Below are positions 52,807-60,861 of a DNA stretch of 64,000 nt, piece by piece. The first letter of the stretch is position 1. Every line of letters starts with the position of its first letter. The translations under genes and the position numbers were made by a program. The stretch is from an uncultured Ruminococcus sp. (GTDB lineage: Bacteria > Bacillota > Clostridia > Oscillospirales > Ruminococcaceae). The notes beneath the pieces are model-generated. The model did no database searches. It saw nothing but the letters and a program-made list of their open reading frames with translations, and was not told the DNA's origin. Where the stretch lies: NCBI GenBank assembly GCA_945868475.1, contig CAMBLM010000003.1, positions 62,001 through 126,000 of the forward strand, given 5' to 3'.

Positions 52807-53133
52807 ATGAAACTTATATATGCTATCGTAAACAACGATGACAGCCACGCTGTTTCATCTAATCTTACAAAAGCAGGTTTTTCCGCTACGAAGCTTGCTT
52901 CAACGGGCGGCTTCCTTATGGCAGGAAACACAACGTTCCTCGTTTGCTCCGAGGACAGTCAGGTCGATGAGATAATCGACATCATAAAGCACTGCTCGAG
53001 AAGAAGAAAGCAGTATGTTCCGGCTTCGACAATGGGCGGTGTTGATATGCAGTCAACATCTTTTCCGCTTGAAGTTCCCGTCGGCGGCGCAACTATTTTC
53101 GTCACCGATATCGAACGCTTTGAAAAGGTATGA
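52807..53133 (+). CDS. darA: Cyclic-di-AMP receptor DarA (PII-like)
   Basis: 108 residues. PII-like fold with MKLIYAIVNNDDSHAVSSNLTKAGFSATKLASTGGFLMAGNTTFLV, the conserved TKLASTGGFL ligand segment, and the EVPVGGATIFV strand. DarA binds c-di-AMP; its partner is unknown in most species. The diadenylate cyclase gene cdaA begins 11 kb downstream. Two small hairpins lie in its leader (52743-52760; 52766-52778). RBS GAAAGGAC. Overlaps holB by 4 bases (ATGA). Confidence 0.93.
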   Translation: MKLIYAIVNNDDSHAVSSNLTKAGFSATKLASTGGFLMAGNTTFLVCSEDSQVDEIIDIIKHCSRRRKQYVPASTMGGVDMQSTSFPLEVPVGGATIFVTDIERFEKV

Positions 53134-54107
53134 GCGCAAGGACTTTATACGGAAAGGCAAGCGTTACCGAGCCGATAAAGGCAATGGTCACGCATGGTCG
53201 AACGGCTCACGGCTTTTTGCTGACGGGTGAAAAAGGTGTCGGAAAAAAGACCTGCGCGCTTTATATCGCGAAGTCTATCCTCTGCGAAAACAGCCGGGAC
53301 GGTGTTCCCTGCGGAGTATGCCGCCAGTGCAAAAGGATAGATGAGGGAACTCACCCCGATGTGATAACTCCCGAGCGGAGCGGCAAAACGCTTGTATATA
53401 AAGCGGAAACCATACGCGAAATGTATGACGATGCTTACACGATGCCGAATGACTGCGATGCTAAGATATACATTCTCCCCGACTGCGAGAGCCTGCAGGA
53501 GAGAACGCAGAATATCCTTTTAAAGCTCATAGAAGAGCCGCCCGATTATGCGTATTTCATCTTCACGGCGCAGAGCAAGGGAACTTTTCTGCCGACGATA
53601 CTTTCACGAGTTATAACGCTCGGCATACCCGAGTGCAGTGATGAAGAATGTGCGGCGGCACTTCGCGAAAAAGGAGTTTACACCGAGGAGCAGATACAGA
53701 GCGCGGTCGAAGCTTTCCACGGAAACATCGGACGGTGCGAGAGTTGTATTGACGGTGAGGGACTTGAAGCTGCCGAGCTTTGCAGGAAGATAGTCGCCTG
53801 TATGGCTTCATCGGACGAATACGGGCTTTGCAGAGTCCTTGCAGGGATAGGCGAGAATCGTGACAATGTAAAGGATATCCTTGTGATGCTCGACAAAGTT
53901 ATGCGCGATGTCTGCGAGGTGCGGCTTTACGGCGAAAATGCTGTTTTCATAGGCTGCTGCAAGGACGGCGCAAAAAAGCTTGCGGAAAGAATGTCTTTCA
54001 AAAAAGCACTTCATATTCATGAAATTATCGGAAAGAATATAAATTACTGCAATGCAAATATAAATGTACCGCTGGCGATGTCTGCGCTTTGCGGTGAGAT
54101 CATCTGA
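53130..54107 (+). CDS. holB: DNA polymerase III delta-prime subunit HolB
   Basis: 325 residues. AAA+ module with a P-loop-like GEKGVGKKTCALYIA, zinc-binding Cys residues (CENSRDGVPCGVCRQC), and LLKLIEEPPDYAYFIFTA (clamp-loader signature region), followed by SRVITLGIPECSDEE. Part of the clamp loader. The 4-base overlap with darA indicates translational coupling. Confidence 0.9.
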   Translation: MSARTLYGKASVTEPIKAMVTHGRTAHGFLLTGEKGVGKKTCALYIAKSILCENSRDGVPCGVCRQCKRIDEGTHPDVITPERSGKTLVYKAETIREMYDDAYTMPNDCDAKIYILPDCESLQERTQNILLKLIEEPPDYAYFIFTAQSKGTFLPTILSRVITLGIPECSDEECAAALREKGVYTEEQIQSAVEAFHGNIGRCESCIDGEGLEAAELCRKIVACMASSDEYGLCRVLAGIGENRDNVKDILVMLDKVMRDVCEVRLYGENAVFIGCCKDGAKKLAERMSFKKALHIHEIIGKNINYCNANINVPLAMSALCGEII

Positions 54108-54188
54108 CGCCGCACGAAGCGGCTATGGGAATGTCGGTCGGAATGTTTTGATCGGCTTTTTCCGAAATAAAAAATGAAAGGACGAAAA

Positions 54189-55055
54189 ATGGCGGAAATT
54201 ATCGGAGTGCGCTTTAAGAGCGCAGGCAAAGTTTATTATTTTTCCCCCGGAAAGCAGGAGCTTTCTGTTGGCGAAAAGGTTATAGTAGAAACGGCGAGGG
54301 GCGTTGAATGCGGCGAGGTCGCACTTGCAAACAAGCAGGTCGATGACAGCAGGATCGTCAAGCCGTTAAAGGACATTATCCGCAAGGCGACCGAAGCCGA
54401 CCTTAAAACAGTCGAACAGAACAAGCAGAAAGAAAAGGACGCTTTCAAGATATGTCAGGAAAAGATCGCGGCGCATAAGCTGGACATGAAGCTTGTCGAT
54501 GTTGAATGTACATTCGACAACAACAAGATACTGTTCTATTTCACTGCGGAAACAAGAGTTGACTTCCGTGAGCTTGTAAAAGACCTTGCGTCCGTATTCA
54601 GAACAAGGATAGAACTTCGTCAGATAGGTGTTCGTGATGAAGCAAAGCTTCTCGGCGGACTTGGTATATGCGGAAGAGAGTTCTGCTGTAAATCATTCCT
54701 CGGCGATTTTCAGCCTGTTTCTATCAAAATGGCAAAGGAGCAGGGACTTTCGCTCAACCCGACGAAGATTTCGGGAACGTGCGGACGCCTGATGTGCTGC
54801 CTGAAGCACGAGCAGGAGGCTTATGAAGACTTGCTCAAAACAACGCCGAAGGCCGGCGCTTATGTCAGCACCGAAAAGTTCAAAGGCTATGTTGAGGAAG
54901 TGAATCTTCTCACGGGCAAGCTCAAAGTAAAGCCCGAAAAATCGGACGATCCATCGGTAGTATTCGACAAGTCCGAGGTAACGGTCATTCGTGACGGCAA
55001 GATAAAGGTTGACCGTGACGAGGTCAAGGCACTCAAATCACTTGAAGATAAGTAA
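54189..55055 (+). CDS. ricT: RicT/YaaT PSP1-domain protein
   Basis: 288 residues. PSP1 domain (YFSPGKQELSVGEKVIVETARGVECGEVALANK) plus the Cys clusters GICGREFCCKSFL and GTCGRLMCCLKHE, which in B. subtilis help the RicAFT complex hold [4Fe-4S] clusters and guide RNase Y mRNA maturation. The start is the ATG at 54189 after AAAGGA. Order darA-holB-ricT agrees with other Firmicutes; ricA and ricF are not in the window. Confidence 0.93.
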   Translation: MAEIIGVRFKSAGKVYYFSPGKQELSVGEKVIVETARGVECGEVALANKQVDDSRIVKPLKDIIRKATEADLKTVEQNKQKEKDAFKICQEKIAAHKLDMKLVDVECTFDNNKILFYFTAETRVDFRELVKDLASVFRTRIELRQIGVRDEAKLLGGLGICGREFCCKSFLGDFQPVSIKMAKEQGLSLNPTKISGTCGRLMCCLKHEQEAYEDLLKTTPKAGAYVSTEKFKGYVEEVNLLTGKLKVKPEKSDDPSVVFDKSEVTVIRDGKIKVDRDEVKALKSLEDK

Positions 55056-55075
55056 TAATTTGGAGGGACAGTTTT

Positions 55076-55459
55076 ATGATCATCAAAAAAATTATTGAAA
55101 CAAAAAGATTTATCGACGGAACTAAGGATATGCTCGAAGACAAGTGGGACAGCACTAAGGCTGCACTCAGCAATACAAAAGAAAAGCTTTACGACACAAA
55201 GGCAAAGCTTGCTCAGTACAATGTTAAAAAGGTAAGGGCTATTGCGATCACTCTCGGAGTTATCAGCATGGTTCTTTCCGCTGCTGCGCTTGCGGTTTCC
55301 ATTGTTGCGCTCGTAAGATCCTGCAAGAAGCAGAAAAAGGAAAAGGTCGAGGATTACAGCTATTACATTGATGACCCCGATGATATCGAAAGCTACAGCC
55401 TTGGCGTTGACAACAAGAAGATAGATGAAAAGGATCTTCCCGAAGATAATGAAGATTAA
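55076..55459 (+). CDS. Uncharacterised small membrane protein
   Basis: 127 residues. N-terminal amphipathic, Lys-rich half with possible short coiled coil (DKWDSTKAALSNTKEKLYDTKAKLAQ), one membrane segment (IAITLGVISMVLSAAALAVSIVALV), then a cytoplasmic or external acidic tail (YYIDDPDDIESYSLG ... DEKDLPEDNED). Not recognised. RBS GGAGG. Follows ricT by 20 bases. Confidence 0.65.
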   Translation: MIIKKIIETKRFIDGTKDMLEDKWDSTKAALSNTKEKLYDTKAKLAQYNVKKVRAIAITLGVISMVLSAAALAVSIVALVRSCKKQKKEKVEDYSYYIDDPDDIESYSLGVDNKKIDEKDLPEDNED

Positions 55460-55516
55460 CTTCATTGAAGACTGACTTTATCGAATAATTTTTGACTCGA
55501 AAGGAATTTTTGACAA

Positions 55517-56434
55517 ATGAGCAATAATGATGGAAATATCATCAATGTTAAGCCTGCACGTTCGGCAGGAAAAATCGTTGCGTCGGTTATAATTATCCTC
55601 GCGCTTGTGATAGTTATACTTAACTCGTTCACGGCGGTAACGGCAGGCCACTCGGGCGTTGTGACGACGTTCGGAAAGGTTTCGGACAGTGTTCTGAGCG
55701 AGGGACTGCACTTCAAGATACCGTTCGTGCAGAAGATAGTTCTTGTCGATAACCGCGTACTCAAAGCCGAAGCAGATTGTTCGTCGGCTTCAAAGGACTT
55801 GCAGACAGTTCGCTCGACTATCGCAGTAAACTATAAGGTAATGAATTCTTATTCTGCATCGGTGTATAAAAATATTGGTATGGACTATGAATCGGTGATA
55901 ATAATTCCTGCCGTTCAGGAGTGCGTAAAGGCTGTGACCGCGCGCTTCACCGCGGAGGAGCTTATCACGAACCGACAGAACGTCAGCGATCTTATGAGTG
56001 AGCAGCTCAAAGACAAGATAGGCTCTTACGGCATCGATGTTCAGATATTCAACATCATTTCGTTTGAATTTACAGAGGAATACAACGCCGCAGTCGAAGC
56101 AAAGCAGACGGCTCAGCAGAACGCCCTCAAAGCCGAGCAGGACTTGCAGCGAGTAAAGGTCGAAGCTGAGCAGACCGTTGCCGAGGCTCAGGCAGAAGCT
56201 GAAGCATACAGGCTCAAATCCGAGCAGATCACGCCCGAAGTGCTTCTTATGAGCTACATAGACAAGTGGGACGGCAAGCTCCCGACCGTTGCAGGCGAGA
56301 ACGGCTCAATGCTCATCGACATCACTGCTCTTCTCGAACAGATAGAGAAAGAGGATAAGCCGACAAGCAGTGTGCCCGTTTACACCGCTCCCGAAACAAC
56401 GGATACTGATACATCGAATACAACTGATGAATAA
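55517..56434 (+). CDS. SPFH/prohibitin-family membrane protein
   Basis: 305 residues. N-terminal membrane helix (IVASVIIILALVIVILNSF), SPFH domain (VTAGHSGVVTTFGKVSDSVLSEGLHFKIPFVQKIVLVDNR), a coiled coil rich in Gln, Ala and Glu (AVEAKQTAQQNALKAEQDLQRVKVEAEQTVAEAQAEAEAYRLKSE) and a Ser/Thr/Pro tail. It resembles HflC/prohibitin scaffolds of membrane proteases; no protease gene is adjacent. Confidence 0.88.
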   Translation: MSNNDGNIINVKPARSAGKIVASVIIILALVIVILNSFTAVTAGHSGVVTTFGKVSDSVLSEGLHFKIPFVQKIVLVDNRVLKAEADCSSASKDLQTVRSTIAVNYKVMNSYSASVYKNIGMDYESVIIIPAVQECVKAVTARFTAEELITNRQNVSDLMSEQLKDKIGSYGIDVQIFNIISFEFTEEYNAAVEAKQTAQQNALKAEQDLQRVKVEAEQTVAEAQAEAEAYRLKSEQITPEVLLMSYIDKWDGKLPTVAGENGSMLIDITALLEQIEKEDKPTSSVPVYTAPETTDTDTSNTTDE

Positions 56435-56440
56435 TAATGA

Positions 56441-56472
56441 CCCCTGCGGACAATGCGCAGGGGTTTCTTTTC
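56441..56472 (+). terminator. Terminator after the SPFH gene
   Basis: CCCCTGCG, loop GACAAT, GCGCAGGGG, then TTTCTTTT. It ends just before the ribosome binding site of the next gene. Confidence 0.85.
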
Positions 56473-56482
56473 GGAGAATATT

Positions 56483-56992
56483 ATGGAGATAAAAATAAAG
56501 CTTCAGAACGGCGAAATAGCCGAAAAAGCGTGTGCATTCGCCCGAAATATGAACGGAGTGGGCAGTGCGGAGTATGACGGTGAAGAAATAATGATAATAC
56601 TTTCGCCGAACGGATCGGAAAATGTCGTAAAAAGTGCAGTTGAGGGTTATATCGAAGCAATGGGCTGCAGAAATAACGAAATAAAGCCGAAAAACACACA
56701 TTCGCGGCTGAAATTCGTGCTGAGGATAGTCATAACCGTTCTGCTCGCCGCGGCAGGTGCGGTCACGGCGCATTTCGGGGCGGAAACGACCTCGCTTTTC
56801 CTTTATATCGCGGCGTACATAATTATAATTTGGGACGTATTCCTATCCGTTGCCGAAAGCATAAAAGGAAAACACAGTCCGAAGATTGCGGAGGTGATGA
56901 TATGCATCATCACGCTTGCGATGTTCGTTATGGGGTGGTATCTGCCTGCGGTTATTGTTGCAATAATTCAATACGTAATTCGTAATTCGTAA
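56483..56992 (+). pseudogene. N-terminal fragment resembling a P1B-type ATPase, ended by a repeat array
   Basis: 169 codons from an ATG after GGAG. Residues 1-65 form a small alpha/beta domain like the heavy-metal-associated domain (without a CxxC metal motif), then membrane segments (FVLRIVITVLLAAAGAVTAHFG; LFLYIAAYIIIIWDVFLSVAESIKG; IAEVMICIITLAMFVMGWYLPAVIVAIIQY). The order and AAYxIxxWDV...xGWYLPAV pattern resemble the start of CadA/ZntA ATPases, but everything after the second membrane pair is missing. The last codons (QYVIRNS, stop) lie in a CGTAATT repeat array, so I think the gene was truncated by that repeat. A small intact membrane protein is the alternative. Confidence 0.5.
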
Positions 56993-56996
56993 TTAT
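56972..56996. repeat. TACGTAATTCG repeat array closing the truncated gene
   Basis: TACGTAATTCGTAATTCGTAA: tandem CGTAATT units that encode the last residues and the stop codon of the preceding gene; followed by TTATTTTGTTCCGCAGATTTACGGTGAT, as at 9690 and 63549 (reverse complement). Confidence 0.7.
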
Positions 56997-57026
56997 TTTG
57001 TTCCGCAGATTTACGGTGATACATGA

Positions 57027-57075
57027 ACGACCTTGTTTTCAACGGTTTTAGCCGATGAAAACAAGGCCGTTTTTG
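57027..57075 (+). terminator. Terminator with CCTTGTTTTCA stem
   Basis: ACGACCTTGTTTTCA and TGAAAACAAGGCCGT pair, followed by TTTTTG. A member of the same hairpin family as 2374, 9751, 61004 and 63449. Confidence 0.75.
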
Positions 57076-57191
57076 TTATGCGGTAAACAATACAGAAATA
57101 TATGCGCCGAAAAATCGCTATCGTGATTAGTGGCGGAAGTCTGTTTTTTGCAAGTAGGTGTTTTGCGATAAATGCGGAAATATTAATAATT

Positions 57192-57293
57192 ATACTAAAC
57201 ACCAATTAAAAACTATACAAAAAATCAAGTCGAAACTCCGATATATGGTTTTGACGCAGATTTTTTGTCTATAGTTTTATTGGTGTTTAGTAT
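57192..57293. repeat. MITE-like palindromic element, copy 4 (102 bp)
   Basis: ATACTAAACACCAATTAAAA at the left and TTTTATTGGTGTTTAGTAT at the right, inner words ATCAAGTCGAAACTCCGATATATGG. Near-complete palindrome flanked by TA-rich sequence. It abuts the 3' end of the Rrf2 gene. Confidence 0.85.
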
Positions 57294-57303
57294 TACGCAT
57301 TGA

Positions 57304-57738
57304 TTAAATGCTGTAATCTCCGCCGTTTACAGCACTCTTGTCGAGAATATCCTGAAGTGTGATGCCGCTGAGATATTCGGTTATGACCTTGTACAGACCT
57401 TCCCAGATATCTATAGTCATACATTCGGAATAGCGCTCGCAGTTTGCAGGGTCGCCGTCCAGACAGGCTACGGGGGCGAGGTTTCCTTCGGTCACGCGCA
57501 GTATCTCTGCAACGGTGTAGTCCTTCGGCTTCCTTGCGAGCTTATAGCCGCCCTGATAGCCGCGGTTCGTGGATAACATTCCTGCGCCGTTGAGAAGCGG
57601 CACTATCTGTTCAAGGTACTTTTTCGAGATGCCCTGACGTTCGGCTATATCTTTCAGCGCAACAAACTCGTCGGAGCTGTGCTGGCTGAGGTCTATCATC
57701 ATTCGCAGTGCGTAACGTCCTTTTGTAGAAATTTTCAT
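57304..57738 (-). CDS. Rrf2-family transcriptional regulator
   Basis: 144 residues. MKISTKGRYALRMMIDL N-terminus, winged helix with ALKDIAERQGISKKYLEQIVPLLNGAGMLSTNRGYQGGYKLAR, and three cysteines in CLDGDPANCERYSECMT, spaced as in IscR/NsrR-type proteins, which suggests an Fe-S cluster or a sulfur-metabolism CymR-like sensor. Start ATG at 57738 after AAGGAG. Not linked to isc or cys genes here, although a sulfhydrylase gene lies elsewhere in the window. Promoter at 57788-57816. Confidence 0.88.
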   Translation of the reverse strand: MKISTKGRYALRMMIDLSQHSSDEFVALKDIAERQGISKKYLEQIVPLLNGAGMLSTNRGYQGGYKLARKPKDYTVAEILRVTEGNLAPVACLDGDPANCERYSECMTIDIWEGLYKVITEYLSGITLQDILDKSAVNGGDYSI

Positions 57739-57787
57739 ATATATTACTCCTTGTATAAAATACAGCATTATTTTTGATTCTGCATCT

Positions 57788-57816
57788 ATTATAACATATA
57801 ATACATATAATTTCAA
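57788..57816 (-). promoter_or_regulatory. Promoter of the Rrf2 gene
   Basis: Minus strand TTGAAA (57816-57811), 17-bp spacer, TATAAT (57793-57788). The AT-rich spacer contains repeated ATATAAT/ATTATAT words that may serve autoregulation. Confidence 0.7.
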
Positions 57817-57850
57817 TAGGCTTTCAGGAAAAATATTTCACAATTTACTG

Positions 57851-57879
57851 TTGACAAATTTGGGTACTTGCTGTATAAA
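57851..57879 (+). promoter_or_regulatory. Promoter-like sequence with no plus-strand gene
   Basis: TTGACA (57851-57856), 17-bp spacer, TATAAA (57874-57879). It points towards the 3' end of the minus-strand gene at 57949-59172, so any transcript would be short or antisense. Confidence 0.45.
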
Positions 57880-57948
57880 AAGCTATCATTCAGCTGAAAG
57901 CGTCAGCAACGGTCGGTGCGTTTTTTCATCCCCGTTCCGACCGTCCTG

Positions 57949-59172
57949 TCAGAGCTGCGGAAACATTATGGTGGCTTGGGTGTCATAAACGTAAATATAA
58001 ATATAGTTTTCATCGAAAATATACCAGCTGTCTGACATAATGTGAAGATGCGGCGCACCGACGGGCGGCCGGCCGATATAATACGGGATAACTGTGTCGT
58101 CGCTGCTTAAGATCACGGGGACATTGCTGTTGGCGTCGCTGAATTTTTTGCGGTCAAGACGTATAAAAATATGCTTGCTGTTCAAATTTTGAAAAGTATA
58201 CGCATCGCCCGTCAAGGTCACATTCACATTGTCGGAGAAAACGGTTTTCCCGTCATAGCTGCTGTCCGTCCGATAAACGAAGTCGGAGCTTTCGGGCGGA
58301 TCTTCCGATGTGATATCCGCCATTGAAACATACTCGTCAAGGCTGCACCATTCGGTGTAAAAAAGCTCGTTTTCGCCGTCAGTTCCGTGTGTTCCTCTTG
58401 CGATAAGCGTTCCGTACTCCGCAGGCATACTGTAATATGCATTGATGCCCGAAAAATCGGTCGGTATCTCAAAGCTGCTGTCGGTATTTTTTATATTTAT
58501 GCTGAAGCTGCCGTCAGGAAATTCTGCATATAATTCATCAAGCTTATCCGAAATAAGCCTGCGGCAGGCTCTGCCCGTTTCCGTTTTTCCGCTGTAATAA
58601 ATATCGGCTGAAAGGCTGTAATAATAAGGGATAATGCTGTCGTCGCAGGGCAGGTTTCGGATGAATTTATCGATATCTCCGTCAAAGTATACATTTGTGC
58701 ATTTTGCTTCTTCGTGATCGCCGTGATCCCAGTATCTTGAAAAGCACATATCGATATCGGCTGAAACATCCGTGCCGAGCTTCTCATCGGTGAAATATTT
58801 TTCGGTGAGTGCGGAGCAGATATCATCATACTGCTTGGAGTCATAAAAGCTGTTCGTTTCCGAATAATAGTATATCGTGCAGTTTTTCTCTTTAAGGGTG
58901 ACATATCCCGTGAAATAGCGTTCGGTCGGGATAATATATCCGCTGCGCCGCCATTGAGGTTCGATGGCGGTTATTTCGGGATATTCGCCGTATTTTTCGT
59001 AAAAATAGCTTTCAACGCCGTTTCGGGCGGATTTGACGGCTTTGGCTTTCCTCAGGTGTTCAGACGGCGCGCCGAATAACATACCGAAAAGACCGCATAA
59101 TACAGAAAGAAACACGATTGCCCCGATCACGGACGGAATGATAACAATAAGCTTTGATCTTGATATTTTCAT
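57949..59172 (-). CDS. Uncharacterised membrane-anchored protein
   Basis: 407 residues, not recognised. One N-terminal membrane anchor (LIVIIPSVIGAIVFLSVLCGLFGMLFG), followed by a large hydrophilic, Tyr/Asp/Ser-rich domain of about 370 residues with beta-rich character (NCTIYYYSETNSFYDSKQYDD; FSINIKNTDSSFEI; AYYSMPAEYGTLIARG) and a C-terminal YIYIYVYDTQATIMFPQL. Probably external. AAGGGGTAT lies upstream of the ATG. It is bounded by the Rrf2 gene and the hflX leader. Confidence 0.65.
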   Translation of the reverse strand: MKISRSKLIVIIPSVIGAIVFLSVLCGLFGMLFGAPSEHLRKAKAVKSARNGVESYFYEKYGEYPEITAIEPQWRRSGYIIPTERYFTGYVTLKEKNCTIYYYSETNSFYDSKQYDDICSALTEKYFTDEKLGTDVSADIDMCFSRYWDHGDHEEAKCTNVYFDGDIDKFIRNLPCDDSIIPYYYSLSADIYYSGKTETGRACRRLISDKLDELYAEFPDGSFSINIKNTDSSFEIPTDFSGINAYYSMPAEYGTLIARGTHGTDGENELFYTEWCSLDEYVSMADITSEDPPESSDFVYRTDSSYDGKTVFSDNVNVTLTGDAYTFQNLNSKHIFIRLDRKKFSDANSNVPVILSSDDTVIPYYIGRPPVGAPHLHIMSDSWYIFDENYIYIYVYDTQATIMFPQL

Positions 59173-59255
59173 GCAGATACCCCTTGCTCTGACAAAATAT
59201 GTAAAGCTGTTGGCATAATTTTAGCATACTCTTATCAAAAAATCAATATAAAACC

Positions 59256-59284
59256 TTGACAAATCCGAATTTTTAGGCTATACT
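59256..59284 (+). promoter_or_regulatory. Promoter of the leader ORF-hflX unit
   Basis: TTGACA (59256-59261), 17-bp spacer, TATACT (59279-59284). Transcription should begin near 59291, leaving about 215 bases of leader before hflX. Confidence 0.8.
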
Positions 59285-59332
59285 CAATTTGTGCTTTACA
59301 AAATCACGATAAATTTTAAGGAGGCGGACAAA

Positions 59333-59401
59333 ATGCTCATCAAAACATCTGTAAAAATCGATCTTATCGGGAAGTCCGTCTGCCGCTTTGTCTGCCAATA
59401 A
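59333..59401 (+). CDS. 22-residue leader peptide upstream of hflX
   Basis: ATG to TAA, encoding MLIKTSVKIDLIGKSVCRFVCQ. A perfect AAGGAGG (59318-59324) sits 8 bases before the ATG, better than for most genes here. It is followed by a terminator at 59421-59453 and then hflX. Length, ribosome binding site and position fit a regulatory leader peptide in which ribosome stalling would change read-through into hflX. The GGGAAG at 59369-59374 inside the ORF can pair with CTTCCT (59429-59434) of the terminator stem. There is no homologue I can name. Confidence 0.6.
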   Translation: MLIKTSVKIDLIGKSVCRFVCQ

Positions 59402-59420
59402 CATTCGGGTCAAGGTATAA

Positions 59421-59453
59421 TGCAGTTGCTTCCTTTTCGGGGAAGCTTTTTTT
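59421..59453 (+). terminator. Attenuator terminator between the leader ORF and hflX
   Basis: GCTTCC (59428-59433), loop TTTTCGG, GGAAGC (59441-59446), then TTTTTTT. It lies 27-52 bases after the leader ORF stop codon and before the hflX ribosome binding site. Confidence 0.75.
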
Positions 59454-59506
59454 ATGCTCAGACAACGGCATACGACAAATTGTTGTTCATACAGAAAGGA
59501 GCAGCT

Positions 59507-60760
59507 ATGGAAATTACGGAATATATTGAAAAAAAGCCGAGAGCCGTGCTTGTCAGTGCCGATACGGGCGAATTTGACGCCGAGCTTTCGATGAAAGAGC
59601 TTGAAGAGCTTGTCGACACCGCAGGAGTTGAGGTCGCTGCGACCGTTACGCAGAAGCGTCCGAGCTATGATACTGCGACCTGCATAGGTTCGGGCAGACT
59701 TGAAGAGCTTGCAGAGGAAATAAAGGGTCTTGATATCGACATCGTTATCTTTGACCATGAGCTTACCGCAAATCAGACCAAGAGTATTGAAAAAATACTC
59801 GATGTGCGTGTTATTGACCGAACAACGCTTATCCTCGATATTTTTGCGCAGAGAGCGCTCACTGCAGAGGGACGGATCCAGGTCGAGCTTGCACAGCAGA
59901 AATACCGCCTTGCGCATCTTGCAGGAAAGGGTATTGAAATGTCAAGGCTTGGCGGCGGTATCGGCACAAGAGGTCCGGGTGAATCGAAGCTTGAAACCGA
60001 CAAGCGTCATATCCGACGCAGGATAGAGCTTCTCTCGGCTGACTTAAAAGAGCTTGAACGCCGCCGTGAGCAGCACCGTGCGCGCCGCAAAAAGGACAAC
60101 GTTCTTGTCGGCGCGATAGTAGGCTACACGAATGTCGGCAAATCAACGCTTATGAATGCGCTCACGCAGGCAGGGGTTCTCGCCGAGGACAAGCTTTTTG
60201 CAACGCTTGACATAACCTCCCGTGCGCTCGAGCTTCCCGACGGAAGAACGCTTATGCTCGTTGACACGGTAGGACTTGTCCGCCGACTTCCGCACAATCT
60301 TGTCGAAGCGTTCAAAAGCACGTTGGAAGAAGCTGCAAATGCCGATATCATCATCAATCTTATCGATATAAGCGCAAGTGACGGCTATGAGCAGTCGGAA
60401 GTTACCGCGAAGCTGCTTTCGGAGCTTGGCTGTGACGGTATCCCACGCGTTAATGTCCTCAATAAAGCGGACAAGCTGCCCGAGGGTACGAACATCACCT
60501 GCGATGACAGCACGGTTCTTATCTCGGCAAAGCAGGGTAAGGGCTTGGATAAGCTTCTCAAATGCATAGCGAAGAATCTTCCCGAAACGGCGGTCAGAGG
60601 AAAGTTCGTTATCCCCTACGACAAAGCTTCGCTTCTCAACACGATACGCATTGAGGGCAAAATTTTCTCGGAGGAGTATACCCCCGATGGAACACTCATC
60701 GATGCTCTCGTTGACAAAAAGGTATACTATCTTGCAGAACCGTTTAGGGTCAATGCGTAA
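59507..60760 (+). CDS. hflX: GTPase HflX
   Basis: 417 residues. N-terminal HflX domain (VAATVTQKRPSYDTATCIGSGRLEELAEEIKGLDIDIVIFDHELTANQTKSIEK), then the coiled linker and glycine-rich GIGTRGPGESKLETDKR, and the G domain: G1 GYTNVGKST (206-214), G3 DTVGLVRRLP, G4 NKAD. HflX splits stalled or hibernating ribosomes and in Listeria gives macrolide and lincosamide tolerance. The start is the ATG at 59507 after AAAGGAG. Its C-terminus is short of the HflXr-specific extension. The stop codon is inside the AATGCGTAATAC junction with a MITE-like element. Confidence 0.94.
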   Translation: MEITEYIEKKPRAVLVSADTGEFDAELSMKELEELVDTAGVEVAATVTQKRPSYDTATCIGSGRLEELAEEIKGLDIDIVIFDHELTANQTKSIEKILDVRVIDRTTLILDIFAQRALTAEGRIQVELAQQKYRLAHLAGKGIEMSRLGGGIGTRGPGESKLETDKRHIRRRIELLSADLKELERRREQHRARRKKDNVLVGAIVGYTNVGKSTLMNALTQAGVLAEDKLFATLDITSRALELPDGRTLMLVDTVGLVRRLPHNLVEAFKSTLEEAANADIIINLIDISASDGYEQSEVTAKLLSELGCDGIPRVNVLNKADKLPEGTNITCDDSTVLISAKQGKGLDKLLKCIAKNLPETAVRGKFVIPYDKASLLNTIRIEGKIFSEEYTPDGTLIDALVDKKVYYLAEPFRVNA

Positions 60761-60861
60761 TACTAAACACCAATAAAATACAGGAAAAAATCCGCGCCGA
60801 AATCCTATATATGCGAGATTATCGGCTTGATTTTTTCCAAATTTTAAATGGTGTTTAGTAT
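60760..60861. repeat. MITE-like palindromic element, copy 5 (102 bp)
   Basis: ATACTAAACACCAATAAAAT ... ATTTTAAATGGTGTTTAGTAT with the core GCGCCGAAATCCTATATATGCGAG. It begins at the last base of the hflX stop codon. Confidence 0.85.
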
